This document shows positions 48,225-60,900 of a stretch of DNA of 64,000 nt, piece after piece. The DNA comes from Polytrichum commune (Eukaryota; Streptophyta; Polytrichopsida; Polytrichales; Polytrichaceae). The DNA lies in assembly GCA_950295325.1 (NCBI GenBank), contig OX485804.1, positions 21,266,001 to 21,330,000 of the forward strand, given 5' to 3'. Position 1 is the first letter of the stretch; each line of letters starts with the position of its first letter. The notes under the pieces are model-generated. The model made no database searches and was not told the origin of the DNA. It saw nothing but the letters and a program-made list of their open reading frames with translations. Both the position numbers and the translations under genes were made by a program.

Positions 48225-51200
48225 TGCCCTGATAGTGTACACAAGGTGTTGGTTGTCTTCCTTGATCGTGTGAATGTTAGAGCAAGTGGAGGGGCAATAT
48301 ATGTTTCTACATGGATCCCCGGTCCTAGACGCAAATTAGTGTGTAGTAATGCTTGTATCAATAAAGCCAGACTTCATGCTGACCTGTCTTCTTTATGAAA
48401 TTTCTTTTCTATTTTTTATTGGCTTTGTCTGCAAGACAAAGACTATGCATCAACTTCTTCGTTTCAAGAGCAAATTTCCTAACCACTTTGCGTTCACATT
48501 TGGACATTACTTATTCTTGTTATTTTTGGCCCACTTTATTCAATGTGGATGTTAATTATAGTTTATATATATATAAAAACTATAATTGCTCCCTAAAAGG
48601 CATTGAAAGAAAACTAGTTAATAAGTATAGTTATTTCGGTAGTTGTTGATTATTTATTTTGAAAATTTCGGGTGATAAATGAATAGCTTCAATCCTTGAC
48701 CCGCATTTGAGAAGGAGGTGCACAAAATTCAAGAAATGTTTGGTATAGTAAGTAACCATGGATTGGCACGAGCAAAATGGACATCTACAATTGTAGTCTT
48801 TCATAGTAAAGGACAGAGCCTCACGGTTCTACCGTTTTCTTGTTTTTTTTGCAAATAGATGAGCTAAAATATATTACAAATTGATAGAACTCCCGATATA
48901 CACCACAACCCTTCCTTCATTCTAATTCACACTTTGGAAAGCCAATGCAATCTTTGGTTGTGAAAGCCATTCCAAAATAATAAGTTAGTTGAGGTTGCGA
49001 AGACTTTGTCCTATACAATAATCTCAACTTGAGCAACACTCCAAAATGGGCACGAGTTCGATGACACACCACCGAGTGGTCCACATACAAGGTCTCTCAC
49101 TAACTTGACTTATTTGTAAGCTTGTTGATGTAACCAAGGGTTGACCATTGCTCACATCTTGCTTTGGTTTCTGCACTAGTATGGGCAAAAGAGGCACAAT
49201 TTGTCATCTTCCAAGGCAAAAATGTTGGGGCAATTAATGCGGTGGAACCTCTACAAGAATAAGTGGCCATTGCACCAAGAATCGCATAGTAATGATCATT
49301 TAAGAGATGTAATTAGGCAAACTTGCCGTGCCCATTATGGTGTTTATTAGTGTCATGTGCACTATTTGCAAAGGAACTACATCAAAATGTTCACAATCTT
49401 AGAGATGACATGTTCGTTGATTGCCAGAATGACATTAGTTGTCAATGTAAGTGATAATTTATGTATGAAGGAAAAACTTTTGATCTTTTTGACCTTCAGG
49501 TGCATTCACGGTTGGGGTACTACTTTTGGGTGTCTAACGGTTAAAGGACTAATTAAAATTAGATAACTTTACATAGTTGGTGTGCTTAGATTTGTATTGT
49601 GGAGCATATTTTGAATCATACCTACATTTAATATTCCATATTGAGTGCACCGACAAAGTTAATTTACAAGGAATAGGGTTATCAAAGATATCATTTTGAT
49701 TCCTTAACGGACATCCATGGGTGTTGTCAAAATTGTTGACCTTAGGATCAATGAATGACAAGGACAACAAAAATTAATTGAAATGATCCCAATTTTTTTT
49801 CCTCACAATTATCATTCGATTGTGTACCAATAGAACTAAAAATGTATTGCATACCAATTGTATAGCTTTACATATGACACCAAACATGGCCAACAATACA
49901 CAACAACATGGCTACATGAAAAAGGAACGTTTAGTATTAGAATTGAACATATATATATATATATATATATGGATGGATACATGAAACTTACACCAAGGTA
50001 CTAGGATGGAAAACAGGTAATAATTCACCTCCGATGTTCACTTCAATAATGAAATTGTTATTGATGTGGCCCAAACAAGTCATATGACCTCTTTACAAGT
50101 CCTTTGACCTATCTACTCATTTCATAAAGGATTTATCTATTATTGGTGATTATTTAATAATAAGTAATATCTTTCTTGACAAGTCCTATGACCTATCTAC
50201 TTATCTATTTAAATTTTATTGATCAAATAATAGTAAATCATAATAAACGCCGAGATCCAATGCAACATAGTCCTTAATTTCTTTGTCCCAAAAGTAGTAC
50301 CCCAATCGTGAATAGCCCCTCCTAACAAATAAAACCATCTTTAATAATTCTCTTAAGGTAAAAAAAAGACCTCCAATTACTTCATATATTTCAGATTCAC
50401 TCTGAGACAATATTATTCTTTCATAAAAATAGAAGATTGAGCCAATTGATCCACGTTGGATGAATTTACCTAGATGCCGTGTAGCTCAGGTTGTACTCTC
50501 AAACTTATCTAGCATCGTCATGGAGGCTCTTGACATATTCTTCCCCAATTCGATATACAATAGAATAGTGTGAGCGTTTCCAACACATTTGTGAGACCCA
50601 TCTTGTTTCCATAAAAGTATCAATATTGACATGGACCATGACAATGGAGACATGTTCACTCTCTAATAATGTTGAGGGATCCCGAGGCTTAGTATAACCA
50701 CTCCAAAGTAGTGACAATTGAAACCCCTACCATTCTTATCCGTTGGATTGATCCTTTAAGCATGTAGATTGCTTCAAAGTGTCACAATGGAGTAATCTAT
50801 TGTTGTTATTCAAGTGATACATTTATCATCTCATGAACCATGAGTTGATCATTCCTCCATCACTTTTGAGTAGTTGATTTGTTAGTATTATTATGGAATG
50901 TCATACATGAGGGGCCCATTGGTCATTGGCCATTGGTGGGGGCAAATCAAGATGGTTGTTTGCTATCACTACCTATATCTCTTCATATGTGAACGCTACA
51001 TGAGGTATAACTTAGAGCCATGTCATGATGATGGATGAGTTCATCCATTGACCTTCTCATGTTAGCAACTTGTGATGCAACATTGTCATGGATGATTGCT
51101 ATATTGTCTACTGTGATATAGTGATAACGTACATGTTCATATTAAACGGTTTTGTTTATTCCCACTACATTCCCACTACATTCCCAGTGTCATGTGCCGA

Positions 51201-51295
51201 CACTTACGGTGTTGTTGTTAATCTGCAATATAACATAGCATACCCTTCAAAATAGGGGTTTCCATTACTGTGGGTTTTTCATCTGCATATTTGGA
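48225..51295. other. Gene-poor stretch
   Basis: No gene recognised. (AT)n microsatellite at about 49949-49970. Confidence 0.4.
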
Positions 51296-51339
51296 TGAAA
51301 ATCCAATGTAAGGCAAGGAAAGTACAATAATATTACAGT

Positions 51340-51533
51340 GGGCCACACTAAAAATGAACAACAGGACTTAGAATAATATAAGGTATCAAAAATGGCAATG
51401 GACATCTTTAAAGTACTATAGGGTATGGAAGAATATGTAATTTGGAATTATATGAAATGCAAGGCTTTTTCTATTAACCCAAGGTTGAAAATGCTAATGA
51501 AATAAATAACCCTAAACCCTAAACCCTAAACCC
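51340..51533 (+). mobile_element. Partial poly-G MITE copy with telomere-like tail
   Basis: Contains the family's AAAGTACTATAGGGTATGGA block and AATTTGGAATTATA, then GAAAATGCTAATGAAATAAA and a (CCCTAAA)n tract at 51508-51533. The same MITE-plus-heptamer join is seen at 54539-54799. Confidence 0.65.
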
Positions 51534-51649
51534 ATTAGTGTGGTAGTCCACTTAGTGTTGGACCTTCTTAGTTGCTCGCCATCTATTTGTGTCCCACTCA
51601 TATGCAATTAGGAGTCTAGTAACAACTAATTCTCTTTTATCGCGCATCC

Positions 51650-51860
51650 ATGTGCAAACAACCACTATTTTATATGGGGTTATTACCTTCAATTTTTTTC
51701 TTCACATGCTATGATTATGTAGTTTTCTTAGTTGGGTTAGTAGAAAAGGGCCTTGCATTAATTATAAATCCAAATAATCGATTTGTTCCATACCCTATAG
51801 TACTTTAATGATGCCCAGTGTCATTTTTGACACCCCATATTATATTTGCTTTAACATGGG
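51650..51860 (-). mobile_element. Partial poly-G MITE copy, inverted
   Basis: The reverse complement matches the 25190-25530 body (AACCACTATTTTATA, TCCATACCCTATAGTACTTT). It lies head-to-head with the copy at 51340-51480. Tips not preserved. Confidence 0.65.
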
Positions 51861-54535
51861 CGGACGTTAAATACCCCCTCACGAACTTTTGGAGGTATCT
51901 AATCTGGGTTGGGGCAATCTTGTAGCGAAAATTTCTAAACCCAACCAAAAATTGCAGTCTTGAAGGCCGCTTGACTACAAATCCCATATTGAGTGCACTA
52001 AAATCCGCTTGACTTACCATAAATAACTTATATTTGTCATTCTAATGATGGATTAGTGCAAGTGTTTATAAGAGAATAAGGTATAAATAAATGATATGTT
52101 ATTTGGAATTAGACTCGTGGGACAACGTTATGGATGGGGTATATATTACTCAGAAAATCATAAGTTTCTGACTATGGCCTATCTGAATTATTTAATAATT
52201 TATCCTCATCACATATTGTATTATCTTTCAAATCACATAGTGTATAACCGTTACTTTAAAATAAATATAATTATATGATACTAATACTAATACTAATACT
52301 ATTATGCAAATACTAACAATAACAATACTAAGACTAATATTGAATTGAGTTTTTTAGTTCACCAATTTATCATAAGGTGATATATATTATTGTGCCATAT
52401 TACAAATGTTTGAACAATCACACATGTGCAAAATAAATGAATTATGAACAAAAAGATGTCTATGACAACACTTCATAATTATATATTGCACACATTGATA
52501 TCTTACGATATTTATCAAAATAACCATGTGAAATTCAAAGCCACATCATGGCCTTGGAAACATCTCATGGGAGGTTAGAAAATAGGCTTAGAGCATCCAA
52601 GGCCACATCATTGCCCCTTGCCAACTAATTAATATTTATAAAATAACTATGAGGGAGAAAGTAGGTCTTACATGCCAACTCGGAGGTATTTCACTAAAGT
52701 AAGCTCCATCCGAGCTTCTTGATGGACTCATCCGATTTTTGTTACCGGATGACTTTACTTGAGTGCCACGAATCCCCGGCCCTTTCAAGTGGGCTTGTAC
52801 GGTTAAGGTATTTGTTGACTTTCATATTTACGGCCTCGAATGTCCTTTCCAAAGTGCACATCTAAGGGTACTCATGTAAGTATAACCATGCTATCACATA
52901 GAGCCTTATTATAACCTAACATAGTCAATCGCACACTCTCAAAATATGCTTGTCATTGTAGGGTCGATAGTGCACATGGATTGACAACCTAAGTACCAAA
53001 GTACTAAATTTGAGCAACAACAAATCCCACATGGATGCAACATCTATGGCTACACGGTCCAAAATTGAGCTTTTATATTCTCCTTAAAGGTGATTTCAAA
53101 AATACTTTATGGCAAGTCCACAAGTCATACCCATGGATTGGAGCATGACATTATGGAAAGGTTACTTAAAGGTTACTCAAAGGTATTTGACCCCGATTTT
53201 AAAGAGTAGTTTAAGTGCATACATGCACATGAAGGTTTTACAGGGGCATGGGCATATGGTTTGCATGGGTGATTGTGGTTGGGTTCATGCAAGATATGAA
53301 CCCAAAATGATTCATACGGACTAGTGTAATGGGTCAGGATGGCACATGCCCAAACTAATAAGGTGTGTGGGGCTCATTGATAGTTGTAGTTTGAGGAGGG
53401 AAACTTGACTAGCTCTATATTCAAGCACATGGAAATTGATTTTCATTTGAGCGGAGAAACCTTGGTTTTTATATACATTGTTAGTGTGAACCATAATTTG
53501 TTGTATTTACATTGAGAGTTCATGATGCCATGTTCTTACTATTCAAACCTTGCCCAAAGTTTTCTTAATTTATGGAGATTTTGTTTTTCATTTTTCTAGC
53601 ATCCCATGATGCAAAATCAATCAGTCTAGTCAATCAACAACTAAAGTGCGTCAGTACAAGGATGGCCACGTTTCAACTTGTGTTTTGGGCAACGAGCCGA
53701 ATCTGCTACCCCCCCCCCCCCCAACCACCATTGCCACTCCACATGGGAGTGCCCAGTCCAAAAGATGCTTGAAGATACCGGCAAAACCTTCACCAACGTC
53801 AGAGAACTCTATTTTGTTTCACCAGAACGATTGGTACATGAAAGTGTGCCCTAACTTGGGCCAGACTAATTTGGGGTCAATTCAACTAAATAGGGTTTCC
53901 AATAAACTTTGAAAAATAACCTCCTTACTACATACTAGTTTAAAGTTTCATTGTTGGATGAATGAGAGTAATATGCTCGTATGCGATAATCCCATTTCGT
54001 TGGCCAAAAAAACATTGATATGTATATAGGGCCTCACATTAGAAGCCCAAGCCCTTGAGGATGTAAATGCTATCACAAATTCCCCATGCGTAGGCAAAGC
54101 CTTCCTTTTGGAAGCCGGGCTATGTTGGGTGCGACTATCTATTTGGGGCATCCAAGTTTGGGAAGAGGGGGTTGACATTGCAACCATTGTATCTCATTGC
54201 ATCTATTAAGGGGTTGTATGTGTTTGTTTTGTATTGTTGTTTCAATGTATGTGTTGTGGCATAAGGTTTAGGTTAAGGAGTATATGTCCTCTAGCTGCAT
54301 TGGGAGTTCCAATCACACACGTGGTGTCCAAACTAAGTCTACCCAAACATGTGCATTATCCAAGGACATGTCAAATGATTGGAGTCACGTTTTTCTACAG
54401 CCTTGTCGATCGGTCAGCCTTAAGCCATCATTTTGACATGGGATCTCAAAACGGTCATCCAAACGGGATAAGTGGTGGGCCCATAAGTATATAGCGTAAA
54501 ACCTAGGAAGTGCAGCTAGAAATGTAGTGGACACA
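51861..54535. other. Gene-poor stretch
   Basis: No gene recognised; a run of C at about 53699-53715. Short open frames have no domains. Confidence 0.4.
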
Positions 54536-54538
54536 TAC

Positions 54539-54800
54539 CGGGGGGGGGGGTTGTGATGTATTGGAGTAGAAATATATGTGCAAAAAATTGAGAGGGTATA
54601 TGGGGACGTAAAATGAACAAAATGATTTAGAATAATATAGGGTGTCAAAAATGGCGTTGGACATCTTTAAAGTACTATAGGGTTTGAAATAATAGGTAAC
54701 TTGGAAATATAAGTAATGCAAGGCCCTATCCTACTAACCCGGTGCTGAAAATGCTAAGGAAATAAATAACCTTAAACCCTAAACCCTAAACCCTAAACCG
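54539..54800 (+). mobile_element. Poly-G MITE variant with telomere-like tail
   Basis: Starts with CCGGGGGGGGGG, keeps the AAAGTACTATAGGGT block, then a stretch reading CTAAGGAAATAAATAA and (CCCTAAA)n at 54772-54799, ending AAACCGG. Tips may be CCGG/CCGG. Confidence 0.65.
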
Positions 54801-54889
54801 GTTTATAAATGGATCAACATCTCTAGCGTAGTGCTATAAATTTGATGATTTTCCCCAGTGTAAATAGGGCATTGACGCCCGAGTTGGCC

Positions 54890-54892
<3 letters not shown>

Positions 54893-54926
<34 letters not shown>

Positions 54927-54956
54927 CATACATACATATAGACACACACACACATA
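54893..54956. repeat. (TA)n/(CATA)n/(CA)n microsatellite
   Basis: Compound dinucleotide repeat. Confidence 0.9.
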
Positions 54957-55389
54957 TTTGTGGTCGCGGAACTCTATGGTATGTTGCTACATGTCCAACA
55001 TCATGATTGATAAGAATGACAAGTGATGCTAAAAGATGAAAAATGGGTTGTGCAAATCAAAGAGGTGCCATGAAAATGGACTCTCTCTCCCTCTCTCTCT
55101 CTCTCTTTGGTGGCATTTTGCATGTTTCAGTCAATACATGCAAATTCATTTTGTAACATGTGGCGCTTTCAAGTCAAAGATGGATAAACCCTAGGCTTGA
55201 GCTATTGGGAGAAGGGTCGAATTGTCAAATTATGTATAATGCCATAGTAGGAGTCTAGGTAGGTATTGAGTCATCACATCCTATATCATACTATTAATGG
55301 GGGTGGGCGAGGCAAGGTTGAGGCAAGTTGACAAGGTTGGGCATGGTCACGAATCATTGGTGCTAAGGTTGAGGTCACATGAGAAAGTT

Positions 55390-55680
55390 ATTAAATGGGC
55401 ATCTTGGATAACTTAACTTGATAAAACCACCACAAGTTATTGTGAACCGTTGATGATGAGGTTGAGGTTGTTTGGGAAGAGTGTTCAACAGTCATCTTGG
55501 ATAACTTAACTTGAAAAAACTGTTGTGAACCATCGGGGTTTAGGTTGAGTTTGAGGTTAAGGTTGAGATTGTTTGGGAAAGGTGGTCCACTTAACTTCAT
55601 AATTATAAATTCAAGGTTTTATGTTTTGATGTAATAATTCTCAATGGTCATCTTCGATAACTTAAGTACATGATTGTGAC
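55390..55680. repeat. Local degenerate tandem repeat (~100-bp unit)
   Basis: The block CATCTTGGATAACTTAACTTG occurs at about 55400 and 55493 (21 bases, one shown fused here as CATCTTGG-ATAACTTAACTTG), with a weaker third CATCTTCGATAACTTAAG at 55649. Each is followed by TTGTGAACC-like and TTGAGGTT/TTGTTTGGGAA blocks. Confidence 0.6.
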
Positions 55681-56472
55681 CTTAGGGTTTTGATGTTTAA
55701 TGCTTCAAAGTCGTGAACAAAACCAAGAGGTTTATAAAGGAAAGTGACACATACTCCTTTGGTAAGATGAATCCACAAAAGTGCAAACTCAAATTCATGA
55801 TTTAACAAAGCAATTTAGCGATAGGTTCTTCCAATTTCATTGGAAATATGAACCTGGTTCATGGTCCAAGTTCATTATTTAAACAACCAATTTCAGTACA
55901 TGTTGTGAACAATTTCATGATTTGGTACCCATATTCAAAACTTCACAAAATCAATTTTAGGAAATGCATAACTCTATTTCACAAAGAACATTACATCATG
56001 TATAGGATTATCCTAGTAAACAAATTGCTCCCTATTCCGCACAACTATACACTACACTCCAAAAACATTATGCGCTTTGCTCATGCTACCAACACTCTTC
56101 CCATAATCAAACCCCCAACTACACTACGTACACTCTCAAACCCATGAGATTACGCACTCCAACTATGTTGGGTATGAGTTGTTTGCTTTGATGTACAATA
56201 ATCAAAGACCAAAGGAAAAATGACATTGCTTGCTTCTAACTCCAAGGTAGTGTAATGAAGACCAAAGAAAATTTGACATCAAGGCTAGAGGCTTCCAAGT
56301 AAATACAAAACAATGAGAAGGCAAAGAATGCGAAATGAGGCGGCGAGAATTTGAGAAATAAAAAAACCATAAAGTGTGAACTTGATATGGAAGATTCACA
56401 AAGTTGCTAAACATAAATGTCCACAATGGGGTGGAGCGAGGCAAGTTGACAAGGCTAGGAAAGTATAAGTAT

Positions 56473-56827
56473 CTTGGGGGGGGGGGGGCGGGGCAGTGTG
56501 TTAAAAAGTTAAGGATATAGGTGTGAACAACCACTATTTTATAGGGGGGGTATTACTTTCAATTCTATTATTTTTCTCACAATGATGCTATCATTATGTA
56601 AATTTCTACTTTGGGTTAATAGAAAAATGGCTTGCATTACTTATAATTCCAAATTACCTATTATTCCATACCCTATAGTACTTTAAAGATGTCAAGTGTC
56701 ATGGTTGATACCCTATATTACTCTTAACTCCATTTATAATTTTTAGCCCCCATGTTTTTAAAATACCCTATCATTTGTTCGCACGTATATTGCTACTCCA
56801 ACCAATGACTACCCCCCCCCCCCCGAG
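56473..56827 (-). mobile_element. Poly-G-tipped hAT-type MITE, full copy 2 (inverted)
   Basis: 355 bp, matching the reverse complement of 25190-25530 over its whole length, including GTGTGTTAAAAAGTTAAGGA. Flanked by ATAAGTAT and AGAAGTAT (7 of 8 identical), consistent with an 8-bp hAT target duplication. Confidence 0.8.
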
Positions 56828-57845
56828 AGAAGTATATGAAACTTTTCCGAAGTTGCAACACAATGGGCCACAATGGGCCACAATGCTAGTTGCTCTAAAA
56901 GGAGCAGGCTAGTGTTGAGCTTCAAACCTCGAATTTGGGAGCCCTTATTCCCAAATTAGACTGCAAACATGAAAGTTAATAGTAGCTTTGACCGGGTTAT
57001 CCTCGCACCTTGCCCACAAAATAGGCATCCTATTCACAATTATAAAATATAAAAGAACTATAACTCTGGTGAGAGAATCCCATGTGGTTGTTAACTCTTG
57101 CGGATGAAACAATACCTAACCTTCATACTATTCATTTTGCAAGGGTGCCCATCATAAGTGGTGGATAATTCCTACATTCCCCACACTATGGGTGATCACC
57201 TAAGTGATGAGTATGTATGGTAGGCACCAAGACATTGTATTGGCATTTGTTTGTGCTATCCGTTTGAGTTATGTTGGGCCACCTTTTGCATGGGATAAAG
57301 TGCTTCTTCAATTACATGTGATGACCTTGACTCCCCCTTGACTACAAAATACAACCTCAAGATTGTGATAATGTGGGACCGCAAGTGACATGCTACACTT
57401 TGTTTTTAACAACTACATAGTCACCATTAAATTTAAGAGTTGGCAACTCCATGACCCTATTTGTGTTAGAGGTTCTATTCACTTGCTTCTCCCTTGCTTG
57501 TCATTTGTCACCATCACAATGTCGCACACAATGGACCTGTTATGTGTGCACATGTCCTTATGTAATTTTGGCATGAGTATGCTTGGTAGTGGTATGAGGT
57601 GTATGCAAAGGTTACACAATGATCATTGGTACCGCAAAGACTCTCCTTCGCCTTGTAACAAATTTTCACTCCATGTACATACGATGTAGAACCCCACTAC
57701 CGAAGGTCATCATTATTCAATATGAGGAAGGTTAGAACGTGATTAGCTAATAGCGATAGGAATTGGAGGGAATGACGTCTATGTACTTACGAATTTGGAG
57801 GGAATGCCTTGTACTTCCTCATGTGAAGTTGATGGCCATGCTCAC
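56828..57845. other. Spacer upstream of gene B
   Basis: No gene recognised; open frame at 57390-57689 has no domain. Confidence 0.4.
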
Positions 57846-57849
57846 GACC

Positions 57850-57857
57850 TATATAAA
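57850..57857 (+). promoter_or_regulatory. TATA box of gene B
   Basis: TATATAAA inside CCTATATAAAGGCC, 71-78 bp upstream of the gene B ATG. The transcript would start near 57880 in a pyrimidine-rich stretch (TTTCTTTCTCCTC), giving a leader of about 45-50 bases. Confidence 0.75.
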
Positions 57858-57927
57858 GGCCACCATTTGGAGGGTCATTTCTTTCTCCTCATTTGAGTCC
57901 ACCCCCCTTCACCCTTGAGGAGCAACC

Positions 57928-60900
57928 ATGGAGAGCGTGCCTCACATGAGTGAAGAGGTTGGTTTTATAACCCCAATGTGCATCCACTTTCCCACGGGTG
58001 CACCCGTGACAACACTCTGGCCGTACGCCTCCTGTACGGCCAGTCTGCCACGGGTGTTCACCCGTGGGAGACGCTGGCACCCGGTTTGGGGCCCCCACGG
58101 GTGTTCACCCGTGGGAGCTTATGGTTTTTATTTCGGTTATCCTAGCATATGTCAGAATAGAAGTTATCCATATGCTCATGTGTGTGACAAACTTTATAGT
58201 AGTAGATGTCAGCATGGTAGCCTCCCACGGGTGAACACCTGTGGGAGAATCCGGCACCAGCATGGAAGCCCCCACGGGTGTTCACTCGTGGCAGTTCATG
58301 ATTTGTATTTTAGTTCTCCCTACATATGTGTGGTTATAAGATAGGCATGTATCACGTGTGTGACATACTCAATAGTTGTATATGCAATTCTGCTTATTTG
58401 TAAATTTCCTGCTGAGTATGTGAAATATGTTGTCAATGGGTAATTGGTACATATTATTACGAGTTGGGAGTTTCGTGATGCATTATGATAAATGATGTCG
58501 ATGATATTCGTTAAACTGGAATGTTGACACTATCCTGAATGGCAACTATTTCGCTAGCACTTGGGCTAGCAGATGTGACACCTACATGCATAGTAATAAT
58601 TGTACACAAGTAAGTGTTAGGGGTGATAGTTTTGGTGTTTGGGCTTTGTGGAAACTGGTAATAAGGGTCATTCTCCCAATGGGGATATGATAAGTAACAC
58701 ATACTTCACTTGAGTTGTGTGAAGTGAGGTGTAGAGCGTACCCCTATATGAATGTAAATATTCTGCTGAGATTTCAATGTTGTCCCCCACGGGTGAACAC
58801 CCGTGAGCTTCTGGTCAATGTGTGTTGACTTACTTTGATATCGATGTTCAGATTCCACATTACATTGGACTGTCGAGGACGGACTTGAAGGGGAAGGCCG
58901 TTGTGCTCTTTGATGATGAGGGCCATGCTTTGTGTGATGGATTGATTTGCAACACAAATCCGTTGGATTGTGTTGACAATAGCATCCTAGGGGCTGAGGA
59001 TGTTGGAGTTATTATCTTGAACCCAACTGACAATGTTATTTCGCGGGATTGGGAGAATACGCTGCACCGATGGCCACTTTCACTCACCAAATTTGAAGGA
59101 CATACATTAGCAGAAATATTGTTGGTCCATCATAATGCGACCCGCGAAGTTCAAAGTCATCGGCGCTTGCTTGGAAAACGCCAATACAACACTGTGAGGA
59201 TGTGTGCACCTCGGCCACCTGGGAAGAAAATTTGGGGAGCCACTGAGGAGCATGCGCGGATGTTATCAGCGGTGGATTGTTGTTCCGAGCATTGTTGCCA
59301 GGTATTCCCAAGGCCTTTGTTGATGAGTATTCGGGAACACTACTTCGCATTGCCATTCAATGCTCGGAAGCTCATAGCCCTGTCGGTGTTCCAATCGATC
59401 CAGAAACATGAGCACAACGGACGCGAAATGGTGCAGTTGGAAGGGAGAACAATATGCACTCGAGCATGGATGAACATCTATATGATATCAAGGGCACAAT
59501 ATAATAGGAACAAGGCTGAAAGCTTGATGGGGGTTAGATCTCGAGATCATGGAAATACAGGAACTAGAAAACCACGGACGAATGCAGTGCAAGCACGAGC
59601 CACCCTTGGAGTATTGGTTGAGGGTAGGGCGGACGCCATGCCCCATATGACTCGGACTCTTCCAAGTGGTGAGAAGATAGGGACGGAGATGCTCCCTGTG
59701 GGAACAACGTGGTGCAACCTATTGCAGGAAGTGAACAACTTGGACGGAGACCTAGGGTACACGCCTATCTCTACGTCCACCTTCAGCCGCCTACATCAAC
59801 AACATTTCAAGCAGTATGTTATAAAGAGCCCCGGCGACAACTTCTCGCGTTGTGGAACTTGTGCAGCATTCAAGGATTTGTTGCGAATACACACAAAGAA
59901 CACAGCTGGTCACTTGGCCATCTCGAATGCTAGCCTTCGTCATCTAACATTGCAGGAGGCTCATAGAAACAGTTACTATAAAGATAGGATTTTGTCAAAG
60001 TATGCTCCCAATGAGGTGCTTTGTATAATCCATGACAAAATGGATTATGGGAAAACGGCTCTTCCCGTTTTCGCGCACAAAAACAAACGTGTTGACAAAT
60101 ACGAGCGATTCCCCATATCCATTGCGGGGATGATTGCACATGGTCACTCAGATGTGAATTATGCGCATTATGTCCTTGATATGTACCCATCCGATGCCAA
60201 CTTCACTATCACCTCGATGATGAAGTTGCTTTGTCAACTTGAGGTAGAACCTGTTTGCTCTAGTAGACACATTCCGATTTCGTCCATAGGTGATCCTTTA
60301 CACGACGCATTGGTGGTTGGTGTGGAGAAGTGTTCAGGAGTACTTCCCTTGCCACCGCCCGCAAGTATTCCTCCTACAGGTTTGCCACCCCTCCTCCTTG
60401 TTCAAATGGACAATTGTGCGAAGGACAACAAATCAAAATACAACATGTTGTTTTGGTCAGCTTTGACTGCAAAGGGAATTTTTCGGGAAGTCAGGGTGTC
60501 TTTCCTTATTGTTGGACATACGCATGAGGATGTGGATGCAATGTTTGGGAGGTTTGGACAAAGGCTGAAGATTGAGGATTGCCATACACTCCCAGACCTC
60601 ATGGCATCGTTCATGGCTGCTGGGGAACCCACTATTGTCCCGTCCTTAATCCACGAGGTTGCAGATTTCAAGGAATGGGTGAAGGGATACTACAATGAGT
60701 ATGGTCAAGATCGACTTATTGGGCATTCCAAGGCGCACCAATTCCGTTTTTATGTAGATCCTCAAGGAGTGCCATTGATGCAGTACAAAGTGTATTGTAC
60801 AGATCCAAGTTGGGTGCCTGATGGAGGAATTGCTCTTTGGAAGGTGGACCCTATCACAAAGAAGACCATGGTCCCAACAGGTTAGTGGGTCCCTTGTTTG

